A stretch of 64,000 nt of DNA from Trogon surrucura (Eukaryota; Chordata; Aves; Trogoniformes; Trogonidae). Numbering within the stretch: the first letter of the stretch is position 1; every line of letters begins with the position of its first letter. This document shows positions 26,480 through 37,310 of this stretch, piece by piece. The notes below the pieces were generated by a model, which ran no database searches, was not told the origin of the DNA, and saw only the letters and a program-made list of their open reading frames with translations. The DNA is taken from positions 6,168,501 to 6,232,500 of the forward strand of contig CM036629.1 of assembly GCA_020746105.1 (NCBI GenBank). Reading direction: 5' to 3'. The translations under genes were made by a program, and so were the position numbers.

Positions 26480-26960
26480 CGAAAGCGCAAGAACTTTTTC
26501 CAACGAGGTGAAGAGCCGGGAGGTGTCAGGACTTGCTCACGCTCAGCTTTCAAAGAAGCCTCACATTCTTCCTCCTCACAGGCAAGCATCCGTCTCTATT
26601 TTTGTAACCCAGGAACAGCTATGGCCCTAACTTGTGTCCCTTTCTCCTCAGAGGGGCCGTAGCATTTAAATTTGGCTGTGGGCATGGGGAGAGGCAGGTG
26701 CACAAGTCTGGAATCTCTCCGCAGGCGCTAAACCGGTCCAGCTCCTCCCCAGCATATTTCCTCCTTAAATGCATAACTGGCTTTGCAGCCAGGGAGCTGG
26801 AAACCATCTCAGGAGTCAGTTTGGTCTTGAAGGCATTGTATTAGGGCAAACGGACCAGAGTTCAGCTGCCTGCTGACACTCCCGAGCAGACAATTGGTGC
26901 TGTGAGTGGTTCAGCGGAAATAGGAAAGCTTTTCATTTCAGACTGCAACTTGCTGAACTA

Positions 26961-26994
26961 CACACGTGCACGCATACACGTAAACATACGTATG
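26961..26994. repeat. Alternating purine-pyrimidine tract (CA/CG/TA steps)
   Basis: CACACGTGCACGCATACACG followed by TAAACATACGTATG. It is the third such tract within about 1 kb. Confidence 0.6.
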
Positions 26995-27160
26995 TAGCCA
27001 CCGGAGAATTATTTCACAGGAAATTAAACATTTGCAGCTCTCCCACACCATTTCATATCTTGCCAATTCCCATAACCCCCTTTTCAGATCACCGATCCCT
27101 GCTGGAGCCCAGAAACTGTCTATCATAACCAGAAGTTTATGCACTGGGAAACATTTCTGC

Positions 27161-27248
27161 ACCAAATTCTTTGCTGGAGTAAATTGGCAGGATGCCACCA
27201 AAGTCAGAGCTGTCGCGGTGATTTACACCAGCTGCGGGTCTAACCCAG
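27161..27248. mobile_element. Second degenerate ancient palindromic repeat copy
   Basis: The order of pieces matches the old palindromic family: ACCAAATTCT at the left edge, CTGGAGTAAATTGGCA, a central CCAAAGTCAGAGCTG (decayed from a CATTGAAGTCAATGGAGCTA-like core), then GTGATTTACACCAGCTG (27218-27234) and a GGGTCTAACCC-like right edge. The two TAAAT/ATTTA parts face each other, as expected of a palindrome. No coding content. Confidence 0.55.
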
Positions 27249-28850
27249 AGAAATGGGAAAAAATTGGTGGGCTTTGTGCATCCGAGAGCTATGAGTCCCC
27301 GAGACAGCAAAAACTAAAATATCCTGATCTCCCAAGGAGCTGATCAGAATAATATTTTTTTCATCCGCATTAAGCAGTAAGCTTAGGCTGCACCGTGGAT
27401 ATCTCCCCTTCCTTCTTGTTGAAAAGTGATGTTTTATCTTCCCTGGGTTTCCACCCTGACATTTCTACCAAATGGCAATTAACTTTCCCATTAATCAAAA
27501 GTAATTCTCTTTCTGACAGCATTTGGCACTGTACGTGTCTGTAACTCTGCAGCACTTCGTGCTGGATGGACTCTCTTTTTGCAGGGGGACAGGGAACTCC
27601 CTCATGATATCCCTATGAGAGAGAACACCAAAGCAGGGCAGTTTGTGGGTTTAGGTGAGACACGGACTCGTGGGGAAGGGCCAGCAGCAGGTCATGATGG
27701 GTGTGTGAGAAAGGGCAGGAGCTCCCCAGGAGTGGGGAAATCCGGCACTGTTGAGTTCCAGCAGATAATGACAGCAAAGCATGGAGACAAAGCACGTTTC
27801 CCTTTACTGCCCTCCCCTTTTCTAGCAGAGCCAGGGTGGACAGCGAGCCCGGGGTGCAGCCGTCCTGTATTTTACCCACCTTCCTTGTGTTCAAGTACCT
27901 ACTGTGTCTCCCTCTTCCGACCCTCCTCCTCAGCTACTAAACAACTTTGGGCCTTGTCACAGAAGTCTGGGTAACAAATACCTTTTAGTTACGGTGCGAG
28001 AGGTACGACACTCCTTCAGATTCACTGCAGAAGCACGAGGTGATCTCTTGTTCGTGCTGAGGGGGATGGCAGGGCTCCTGTTCGCTCCGGTGGCAGGATC
28101 AGACTTTATGGGGGTTTTCTGATGAACTATTTCAGTTGAGAAATAACCAGGCTCGTACCTGGGAGAGAAGAAGAAAAAAAAAGATTGCATTTTTGTCTTT
28201 TTGTAGCTGTGAGAGAAACCTCTTTTAATAATAACCAGTTTTACCCAATGTCTGAGTGTGTGATGCAGGAGTGAAAACAAAGAAATAACATAAATATTTA
28301 TTTTAACCTTAGAAATATAAATTAGCTTTCATTACAGCCCTCAAAGTAACCATGTCCGCTTTAACACCATTTCAGAGAGGCGTAAGCTGCAGCACAGGGA
28401 TGCTCCATGAGTCACTAATTGAGTCAAGTGTAGAACCCCAAGCCCTTATTACCTTATTGCCTGTAGGTCTGTTTGTGTCTTGAGGTAAGCTGAACGCCTG
28501 CAAAAATACTTAAAAAAGCTTGTGAAGATGAGATTCCTGTTTTGATTTCAATTTTCTGTTCACATGCTGGAATTCATCCAGCAGCTCATGGTGGAGGTGC
28601 AAAAGTAGTGTGCTCCTTCCAAAAACTTTTGCATTCTCATTGATTAAATACATCAGAAACTTAAAATCCAAAGGCATATCTTAGGGAACAGCTTCATAGC
28701 GGCTGGCACCTAATTTTGACCTGTGTTTTCAAACTCATACTATTTACCTTTCATATAGATTAGCTGCATGCAGACCAGACTTTATTTGCAGTGATGTTCA
28801 GGAAGATGGTTGGAATTTGCTGCATGGTTGTGGTCAATTGTGATAAGTAG
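27249..28850. other. Gene-free sequence
   Basis: A moderately GC-rich first half (27.6-28.1 kb) carries open frames up to 131 codons on one strand and 107 on the other, without domain signal. The second half is AT-rich. No RNA gene or transposon was recognised. Confidence 0.6.
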
Positions 28851-29110
28851 CTGTGCTTTGGAGATTGATACATTTAATAAACATTCGGTGTATGTAAAAT
28901 AAATTAATCCCTACAGTTTATAGGATAAGATGTGATGTTTAACAACGTTAATGCTGTTGTACAAAATAGTCAAGAGCATGTCAACGTTTTGTTTTTATCT
29001 AGACCATATGAACCCGTGGATATTAGAAAGCACACAGTTTACACCAGATGTAGCTGTAGGGTGACCCTAAGACATAATATCTTAATGCTATTCAGTCCTC
29101 AGATGGCTGG
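28851..29110. promoter_or_regulatory. Candidate AT-rich conserved non-coding block
   Basis: AT-rich, repeat-free and dense in motifs such as AAATAAATTAATCC, AACGTTAATGCTG and TTTTTATCTAGACC. No open frame of interest. The call rests on texture alone. Confidence 0.2.
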
Positions 29111-32100
29111 ATCTGGCACTCGGTTCCTAATGGAACTCGTACCTTCCTGAGATTTCAGGCATGAGTTTGTATTTTTACTTTTCCATCCAAAATTCAACTG
29201 TTTGTAAGGCTTAAACCTTGGAGCATCCACCTGCTCAGCAGCCACAGGCGATGGTCTCCTGTGCTTGGCACAGGCCAGGTCCCCTGCAGAGCATGGCCAG
29301 AGCCCCACACTGAGCTTAGCACCCGACTGAGGACTTAACAGGACATTGCTATTTAGCTGAGCTGGTGGTTAATAAAAATAAAGCCAGACCAGATGTAGAA
29401 ACCTGCTACAGAAACTGGATCATTTCAAACATTTAAGAGCTTGCAGGACCGTGAGAATCCCTCTGCTGCAGGACTACCCCGATCTTTTTTTTGTTGTGTG
29501 TAGCTTCAAAACTGCATTTGACACCTTCAGGTCGTTAAAGGCATGCAATGACACACTCTTTGGTTTTTAAGAGAGTAACTGTTTTAAAAAACCCTCTTCA
29601 GAATCTGAAAAACATATCAAAAACAACAGGGGGCACATGTGTAATGACATTTAAAAAATTAAGCAGATAATTCCTGCTGGATAACTCTATGTTGCTGATA
29701 CTACCTTGAGTACACAGTATTGACAGTTACTCTACAAATAATTGACTTATCTAAACCAACATGGGAAAAAAAAAAAATCAGGTATTACATTTTCTGTATA
29801 GGGACACCGTTAGTCTTGAGTGTATTTTCATTATGCCTTTAAGAAAATGTATTTCTTGCTGTTATAATACATGCAAACAAGCAGAGAGAGATTTGCGTTG
29901 AGTTGGCATTAGTTTTGTTAGGGCTGCCAAAACTGGGGCTCTCTGCAAGTGATATGTTTCACATTGCAGCATTCCTCTAAAAACTTGCAGAACTAAATAA
30001 ATAATGGCACCATGGATGAAACTGGAGAAAACTGAGCAATGCTTAAGCCAGGTGCCCAGAATTTCTCTCCAGGCTGCCAGATTTTCAAAGAATTAAACTT
30101 TTCATATCAAATTCTGTAGTCTTTATAAAATTTTGATGGTAATGAAGCGCCAGGGACTTTACATATAACATCTCAGCCAGCACCTGTCAAAATCACTGGA
30201 GGAATTACTGCTGATTTTCATGATCACTGATGGTGCCAATCGTGAGAGCTTCTTGTTCCCTGCTCCCTGTTTGGCTGATCTGATTTCTTGTTGGCTTTCC
30301 CAGCAGTGCTCAGGGGCTTTTTCAGCCTGCAGCTTGGAGCAGCTGACCGTGGTTTTGAGATAGTGTCTCCTGTTTCTGACTGTTGGCCTTTTTTGAATTT
30401 TGTCATTTATGCTTTAATTATAATGGTGTAATTATAACAGTATAATTATATAACAATAAATGTAATAGTTAAAATAGCAGAGTTTGATCATCAGCATTAT
30501 TTGCTGCAAAAACACCTGATTGCATGTAAAAAACTATATATGTATCTCCTAGTGAAATTTTAAGGCTTGCTTATTTTCAGACACCTGCCCAAATATCTTT
30601 AACTAACGAGTAAGGATAGATTCAGGTATATCCTTGCAACTGGCCACTTGCCCAAATTTACTGAGCTCAGGCTGAATTACTGCTCTATGGGCAGGTAGGA
30701 AACACACCTTGAAGGTCTTCACAAAATAACTTTGTGCACTTTGAAGAGGTCCAGAAGAAACTTTCAGATTTGCAGAGACTGTACCTCTGGTGCACTGACT
30801 TCCTGGTAATGGCAACCCACTAAGAGTTGCTCTTGGCTGGAGTTCTCTTTAGTGTTTTGGCTAATTGGATGAACAGGCATTTTAGTGACAGACTAGATCT
30901 CCATGCAGCAGCCCATCAGAACTAATCAGCTGACTGTTTTCCATTCACACCAATGGATGGTTTCATGAGAAAGGTTAGTAGATGGTAAGTTTTTAAATTG
31001 AAGAATGTATTAAGTAATGGCAGTTGGATCTTGGCCTTAAAAGAAGAGAAAGGATTACCTTATTGTGTGAAGATTACCTTATTGCATGGTGACTTTTCAC
31101 AATCTGAGTCACTCCTCTAAAGATACAAGAAGAAATTTTGATTTCGCCTCAACTATAATGGCAATTCCAGCAGAGCATGTGGTAAGTTGCCATGAGGTGT
31201 TTGTTTTCTTCCTGTGCTTGAGTGACTGGACAGACTCAGGAGCTGCAAAATTCAGTTTCAGATGTCTGAGTTGAGAAAGTTTGTTCAGTCCTTCCAAGAC
31301 AGAAATCCTTCTCAAACTGCCTTTCGAACTTTATGAAAACTTCTTTGGTCCCCAAGGCTAAATATTGTAAGGTATGCATTTGGTGTGCCTGGCTCCTGGA
31401 ATGGAAATTGGCAACCTGAAGTTGGGCTATCTTAGCATAGAGGGACACAGAGCAGAAGTGGATCTGAGCCCAGGCACACTCAGAAGAGGAAACATTTGAA
31501 GACACAGTTAGCTGGAGTTCCACATAGAAGAATATAATGAAAATAGACTTGCTCTTCATGCCTTGATGTTTCTTGAGGTGTAGGTGCCTTACTAAGAGTT
31601 TCAGAGTGGTCTTTCACATCCTGCATGGATAGGACAGAATCTTACGCCTTTCCCCTGAAAGTGGATATCCTCTGATCCTCAAGCCTATGCCTTGTCTTTC
31701 CCTCTTCAGCCACTTATCTGCAGAAGGAGTGTTTTCTGGGGCTTTGATTTTCAATTAATGAAACCTTCTTCTGCACAGAAGCCACCTGGCAAAGCCCATG
31801 TGTCCAGGCTGGTCCAGGATGTGGTGTAGAAGGTGCCTTCATGAGGTAGGGGGATGCTTCTTCCAGAGCAGAGTGATGAATCTACCCTGCCTACACACCA
31901 TATGAAATTTTTAACCACAGTTTATAAAAAGAAAGGGGGCACATCATGTGTTTTCTTTGGAAAGAAGACAGTTGTAGCTTGTTGTGTCTTTGTATGTGTA
32001 TCAAGTATAATTTGAAAAATGCCAGTTAGATTAAGTTCCTCAGGAAACTCAGGCAATGGGATGTCCTGTTGCTGTTAAAGTGCTCGGTCCAGAAAGACTG

Positions 32101-32756
32101 AGAGTCTCCTGGGAAGGAGCAGGAACAGAACTGGAGATGACAGGGAAGAGTTAGATCAGAAAGTTATTTTAATGCCTTAAGAACTTAGGAGCATTCAGGG
32201 TCACAGCTTTGGCCTTAGGCACCTCATTTGCCAGTCAGGCACCCAGCTCCTCGTTTTGGAACTGATTCTTCCTAAATGAAGAGTCTAAGTGCTGTAATAT
32301 AAATAAATAATAAAATTAATAAAAACAGTAAAATTCAGTATTAAAATTGCCATTGGGAAAACCAATAAAAGAAAAAGCCACCAACCATGTAATGGCTACT
32401 TTTAACCACTTAACATACAGTTTAAATCTCTAAAGAGGAATAATAATACATTTATTTCTAAAGTACCTGAAGTTGCCAAAGGCACTCAGGGTGCTCTGCG
32501 ATATAAAACTGTTTCTAAAAATAAATTAGCACATTATAAAAAGACTCTGTGTAGTGAATGTACTTAGTGAGCAGGTGAAACGTTTCTGACAGAACATGTT
32601 TCTTTTGGAAGAGGCTGGGGTACTTGAATCGGTTTGAGGGACCTTCCAATGAGAAGCGAGCTGAGCAGTTCTGGGTTTTATTACGCGGTCAAAAATCTTC
32701 CAGTGTTGCTGAAATGAAAGGCAGATGGCAGAAGGTGTTATGGATGGAGCCCCAAC
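29111..32756. other. Gene-free AT-rich sequence
   Basis: No exon or RNA gene. A very AT-rich patch lies at about 30411-30480 (TATAATTATA-type steps) and another at about 32296-32345 (AATAAATAAT-type). A 13-base unit, GATTACCTTATTG, occurs twice in close succession at 31053-31065 and 31072-31084. Otherwise unremarkable. Confidence 0.6.
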
Positions 32757-33250
32757 GATGACGCTCTGCAATGCCAGGGATGCCCGCACAGACCCGGGCT
32801 CCTCTGCCGCCTCCAGCCCCAAACTCCTTCCACAGACCTCTGGCAAGACAGAAAATCACGCCTACCCCCAGCCACCCAGCCCCAGGAGTGAGTATAAAAC
32901 CAGGGCCATGCCTGCGAGGCATCTGTCACCAGGCGAAGGCCCCGCGGAGCAGCAGCCATGCCGTTTCGGAGCACGGCTTTGTGTGGCCGCAGCCAGCTGG
33001 CAAGGGCTGCAACGTGGGGCCCCGCTGGAAAGCACAAGAAAGCAAGCCGGGGAGGAGGATTCCCGAGCAAGCGGAAAGGGGGAGAAGAGGAGGAGGGTTT
33101 GTTGTTATTTGTGGTGGCTTCGTTTGTACCGAAATTCCTCCCACAATGAGCTGCGCGTCTCTGGCGGCAGCTCTGGCCGGGATCCACGCGGATCAGCTGT
33201 TTGATATTTTTACGAGCGCCGGTCGGATCCAGGCCGCGGTGATGCAACGC
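32757..33250. promoter_or_regulatory. CpG-island-like segment
   Basis: By hand count there are about 33 CpG dinucleotides in about 490 bases, densest from 32941 to 33249 (about 26). The flanks on both sides have very few. It is the only stretch in the window that looks like a genuine CpG island. Long open frames on both strands here (159, 177 and 178 codons) are what stop-poor GC-rich DNA gives by chance. In birds, such islands usually mark transcription starts or silencer/enhancer elements of developmental genes. A TATAAAA lies inside it and an AT-rich motif-dense block follows immediately. Confidence 0.5.
32893..32899 (+). promoter_or_regulatory. Possible TATA box inside the CpG-rich segment
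   Basis: TATAAAA in the context GAGTATAAAACCAGG is a good core-promoter match and lies at the edge of the densest CpG region. A start would be expected about 25-30 bases downstream, near 32920-32930. An ATG in fair context (GCAGCCATGC, ATG at 32958) opens a 63-codon Arg/Lys/Gly-rich frame with no recognisable family. The overlapping GGAGTGAGTA could alternatively be a splice donor. No initiator or other promoter element makes the call firm. Confidence 0.2.
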
Positions 33251-33330
33251 TTCTTGGAAAGTGACAGTCTCCATCTGAAGCAGTTTTCAGAAGTGCTTCT
33301 TTAGAAAGTTTAGCTGTTTGAAACGGCCTC

Positions 33331-33860
33331 GAAGGAAACTGCGCTTTACTTTCATCTGTATCCTAGGGCTTAATTGAGTTGAATACAAATATAAACTTAT
33401 AACAGACGTTTCGGTCGTTCCCTTTAGCTTGTCTCACAAAAAGCCGGTTTAATGATCTTTCTGAAGGCTGTTTCACTGAGGCAGCAGAAAGGCACCAGCT
33501 TTACATCATTACTGAATAGTGCATAAAGGAATTATTTAGCAAGATGTTCTGTTTGTTAATAGACCCAAATCACGGTTTCTTTTACCAAATACCGCTTTTA
33601 TTTGAGGTCTTTGAATGAATTTCATTCAAACAATGCTAACATCTGATGATAAAAACCACTAATGAGAGGAAAATCATCCGCGGTTTTGATCTAGAGCTCT
33701 CATTAATTCCAAACTTTGCTTTTAGTTTGTTTTGCTGATCAAATCATTAGAACAGTTTTTATTGCCGCTTTGGCTCCCTCCAAAGAGATTTAGCTTTCCA
33801 TGAGCTTAAACCCAATTCTCTTTGTTTTCCTTATTCTCTGTCACATCACCCTAATGGAAT
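33331..33860. promoter_or_regulatory. Strong candidate conserved non-coding element
   Basis: About 530 bases of AT-rich, non-repetitive sequence abut the CpG-rich segment. Motifs typical of developmental enhancers are packed closely: GGAATTATTTAGC, TTGTTAATAG, CTCTCATTAATTCC, CTGATCAAATCATTAG (33735-33750), TTTTTATTGCCG and a repeated GAATGAATTTCATTCAAAC palindromic stretch near 33614-33632. All six frames are closed over most of it. The sharp change from CpG island to this texture is a common layout of developmental regulatory hubs. Confidence 0.38.
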
Positions 33861-35695
33861 GAAGTGGTCCAGAAGGGGACCTCATCCTGTAGCCGGGGAG
33901 GAGACCTCCCAACACCAGCCCCCAAACAACTGATAAACATGAGGACGGAGCCTGCTTTTTTTTAGTTTAGGTCCTGGGATCGTACATCTTAACTGATACG
34001 GTCTTTTTTTATGGGAGGGTATTTTTCCAGATGAAATATAGAAGAAAACGATTTGTCTAGGGACGTTCAGCACCGCACCATGGATATTTTTGCTCAATAT
34101 GTGCTGTTTTCCATACTTATTTATGCTACTCCTTATACCTAGCACATGTTGTGCTGCCTTGTAAATTGTTATTAATTGCTTTAGAATTTTTGCAGTAGTA
34201 TCAAGCTGCAAGCTGTGCTTTTATTTTTCTTTTTTTTTTTTTTTTTTTTAAAGATAAGATCCCCAAAGTGCAGTTTGGAGATCTCTGAACCTCTTTCTGC
34301 AGTTCTCTCCTCATGCCAGGAGCTTGAGGAGGGCTGGCGATACAAGGATGCTGTACCAAATAGGTACCAACAGACATCCGATAGTGACACCATTCCCTAT
34401 CCAAATATTACGTATGAATCCTTGCATCCTTTTCCCTTACGCAGCCAAAATTGTTTAGACCTTCCTGGGAACTTGGAAGCACTTGGAAAAACTTGTAAAA
34501 TTTTAAAAAACAAAATGTGAAGGAGGGTTAGAACACATCCCCTGCCCTCCGACCACCACATTTGGCTGACTAAGACATGGGTTAGAAATTTGAAATGAGT
34601 CCCCAGAACATGTGCCCTCTTAAATTGCCGCTGTCCTGGAGGGTGTGACCTGGCCATTGTGTGACTTGAAATTTATGAAGATTAATGAAGAAGGCAGACA
34701 ACAGTTGTGTGTTAGGAGACCAGGAGACAATTCAAACCACATAAATGGCAAGAAGTGGAGAAAATCATAAAAAAAAACCAGTCTCTGCAAGCATAAAAGA
34801 CAGAAGTGAAGGAGGCTGCATGCTTGGGATGTAAAGTAATTCACATTCCCTTACCCTGTCTCACTAGCTGATTTTTTTTCCTTTAATTCAGAATCAGCTT
34901 ACTGTATTATTTAATAAAAATAGGTCTGTAGAACAGTGAAAAGCTGAAGTACTTAAGACAAATGGGGAAAATAAATAGTGTTGCAAAACCAACTTTTACT
35001 GGTGGTTCTCGCTGTTTCCTTTCCCAGACCTTTCTGTATCACTACAGTAAAACCTTATTTTTTTAATCATAGAGTCACTTTTACATATAGGTGGTTTACA
35101 TTAGGAGCAAGCAAACATCCTGAGATCTGAAGAGGTAAAATAAAAACAAAACTATACCTTTCAGACTTAAGTTCTGTGTTTGAGAAGTGGCCCTTGGGAA
35201 GTGCTTGCTTTGGATTGGTGTTAGCAGCTCGTTACCAAGGGACTAGACCGACTCATATGGTTAAGTGGGAAACTAAGCTTCATGATGCTGTGACTCCAGC
35301 CCTTGTTCTTCTTTCAGCATCTTCCATCTGAACAATCACGTTGCTCACCTTGCTCAGTAATGGTCCAGGTTTTGCTGAGATGTTTGAGGAGCATAACCTT
35401 TGCCTTGGGCTAATTTTCCTTCGCAGTTTCTAGGCTTGATGGCCCAGGTCCTCTTCATGCCTGAGGTTTCTCTGCAATGAGAAGATGGCCTTGCAAGAAT
35501 AGGGCAGGTTTTTTGGGGTGCTCTTGTTGGTAAGCACATCTTCCCAGTGGCCAGCAGTCATAAGGATTTAAGATCAGTATCTAACATGAAAGATTTTTGA
35601 GAATTCAATGTATTTGGCTCATGGTCTATCAGTTTGTACTCCTGAGCATCATCTTGAAGGCTATGACTTCTTTCAGCATACTCCATTTTCCAGAG
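33861..35695. other. Gene-free sequence
   Basis: No gene was recognised. Open frames reach 109 codons on the minus strand near 34.0 kb without domain signal. The only clear structure is the T20 run listed separately. Confidence 0.6.
34230..34249. repeat. T20 homopolymer
   Basis: A pure run of 20 T followed by AAAGATAAGAT. No retrocopy body was recognised on the complementary strand. Confidence 0.8.
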
Positions 35696-35697
35696 CC

Positions 35698-35770
35698 CTC
35701 AGAATCACACAGAATCACAGAATGTTAGGAGTTGGAATGGACCTCAAAAGATCATCTAGTCCAACCCCCA
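35698..35770 (-). mobile_element. CR1 LINE, extreme 3' end, 5'-truncated
   Basis: The doubled AGAATCAC unit (35701-35718) is the short terminal repeat that closes CR1 elements, seen in reverse orientation. It is followed by TTAGGAGTTGGAATGGACCT and AAAAGATCATCTAGTCCAAC, the best-known part of the avian CR1 3' end. The copy is therefore on the minus strand and only about 75 bases remain, which is usual for CR1: reverse transcription starts at the 3' end and stops early. CR1 is the dominant retrotransposon of birds, so this is the main evidence for the host group. A 7-base CCCTCAG occurs at both edges (35696-35702 and 35777-35783), but CR1 often lacks target-site duplications and this may be chance. 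Confidence 0.92.
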
Positions 35771-35791
35771 AGCTCACCCTCAGGGTGAGCT
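35771..35791. repeat. Perfect 21-bp palindrome at the CR1 truncation edge
   Basis: AGCTCACCCT, a single central C, then AGGGTGAGCT: ten-base arms without mismatch. It begins exactly where recognisable CR1 sequence stops. It could be a snap-back event at the insertion junction or chance. Confidence 0.85.
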
Positions 35792-36736
35792 TCTCTCTCT
35801 CAGGAAACCCTGGCAAGGCTGTACATACAAGTCCAGTGAGCTTGTGCTCAGTCTGAGGGGATTTAAGGGAGAATCAAGTCAAGCATAGACTAACTTGAAG
35901 TGAGATATCTTCATTGGTGGGAATTTCATCCTATCCAAATGCCTTGGACTGGCAGATTTGCAAAGCTTAGCCTTAAAGGTCAGGCTAAGTTTTATGTACT
36001 ATTCCAGCTAAAAGGAGGGGAAAAAAAAGTTTCCTTTAACCTAGTTTACCCCAAAGTTTTGCAGATTAGCAAAAAAAAAAAAAAGAGCAACAAGCTTCTG
36101 CATAAAAGTAAATAAGTTTTAAAAAAACTTCCCCAGAGAAGTGAAGCAGAAGTTAATCAGTGGTGGGAGCGAGTGCACTCCTCTTCTAAAGCTGCTTGAG
36201 CTGAGAAGTGAGAGCTCAACAGAGTCAAATGCAGCCCGAGCTCAAGCATGAGCTGCTCATTTCTTCAGTCTGTTGCTTCATAGTTATGTTTGTTAGACTG
36301 GAAGTGGATAAAGCTAAAACAAATAATGGTATTCGCTAGAGATTGAATAAAATGGAGGTCACCTCTACTAATATATAGTAGAATTATTCTCCAAAGAGTT
36401 CAATTTTAATTACATACTGGTTTAAGAGTATTACTTGCACAAAACCCTGCTACCTGTTAATGCTTCCAAAACCTAATGGAGTTATATTGAATAACTGAAG
36501 GGCCCCCAAATCACACTGACAACTTGTCTTCTAAACTCTGTTATGTTTTGTCTTAACACAAGTGCCAGTGCTAAAGATTATTGATGCAACTGCTTGCTTT
36601 TAGATGCTGAATCACATTAGCCTCCCTTCTGCCCTCCTATTTCATTAAGAATCTGGCTGCAGATCAAAAAATGTAATGCCTTCTCCATGTAGGGCCCCAT
36701 AACTTTCACAAGCCCTAAAAAAACTGACTGGCAGTG
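35792..36736. other. Gene-free sequence with small hairpin and A14
   Basis: An 8-base inverted repeat, CTTAGCCT/AGGCTAAG, lies at 35966-35989 and a run of 14 A at 36071-36084. No gene was seen. Confidence 0.6.
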
Positions 36737-36930
36737 CATTGATTTCTCTTTCTCTCTCCTGCTCACTCTTGCTTGCTTTTGTTCTGTTGCTCTCTCTTTC
36801 ACTCTTTCCTTTTTTTCATTCTTTTTCTTTTGCTGTCTATTTGTTTCTCATGCTTTCTCTCTCCTCTGCTCCCCCTCCCCTTTTTTCTTCTCTGTCCGTG
36901 TGTCTTTCTCCTTTACCCGTCTTTTCTCAT
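36737..36930. repeat. Long polypyrimidine (C/T) tract
   Basis: About 190 bases are overwhelmingly C and T on the plus strand (TCTCTTTCTCTCTCCTGCTC-like units), with scattered single purines. The minus strand is correspondingly polypurine. An open frame of 111 codons here encodes a Leu/Ser/Phe-rich string that merely reflects the repeat. Such tracts can form triplex (H-) DNA. Confidence 0.8.
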
Positions 36931-37257
36931 GGAGTGGTGAGAGAGAAAAATAGAAGTAGGAGGGCAAGAGGTCAGCATGTGAGGAATTCCAGTTCAGCAG
37001 ACAAAGCCAAAACACTAATGTATGTCCATATGTTGCATCTGATATTTTTATTGTATCTGCTCAGAACAGAATAATTGTAAGTTGTTATTTTGTTTTCTCA
37101 TAGGCTAATCTTTATTTTTTTTCTTCATTGCTGCTGTCGTTATTATAACTCTGACAGCTCAGTACTCAGTCAACTTAGTTTCATTCAGAAAAAAAGATTC
37201 TGTATGGAAGAATCTCCCAAAAGCTCTGCTGTAGCAGAGACCAGAGGGTGACCTTAC

Positions 37258-37310
37258 TAAAACCAGTGGGACTCTTGCCAGCGGTTTCAATGGGATCAGG
37301 ACTCAGCCCA
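37258..37310. mobile_element. Trace of ancient palindromic repeat
   Basis: CCAGTGGGACTCTTGCCAGC followed by GGTTTCAATGGGATCAGGAC and CAGCCC resembles the GGGAGTCTTGCCATTGACTT / CAATGGGATCAGG arrangement that is common in old palindromic repeats of birds and reptiles. Diverged and short. Confidence 0.4.

Larger units (their letters stand above)
25376..27160. other. Gene-free, locally GC-rich sequence
   Basis: This is one of the more GC-rich stretches of the window, with scattered CpGs around 26.45-26.53 kb. It carries opposing open frames of 134 and 152 codons. Their proteins are basic, Ser/Pro-rich and lack recognisable domains, and overlap on opposite strands, so I do not call them genes. 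Confidence 0.55.

Noticed and set aside
26131..26589. 152-codon minus-strand open frame
   Set aside because: Low-complexity Ser/Pro/Arg composition, opposed by another long frame, no domain signal.
32738..33274. 178-codon minus-strand frame and 159/177-codon plus frames
   Set aside because: They overlap one another inside the CpG-rich segment, where stop codons are rare by composition. None has family motifs.
36739..37074. 111-codon frame that looks like a Leu/Ser/Phe-rich membrane protein
   Set aside because: The hydrophobic string is only the translation of the C/T-rich tract.
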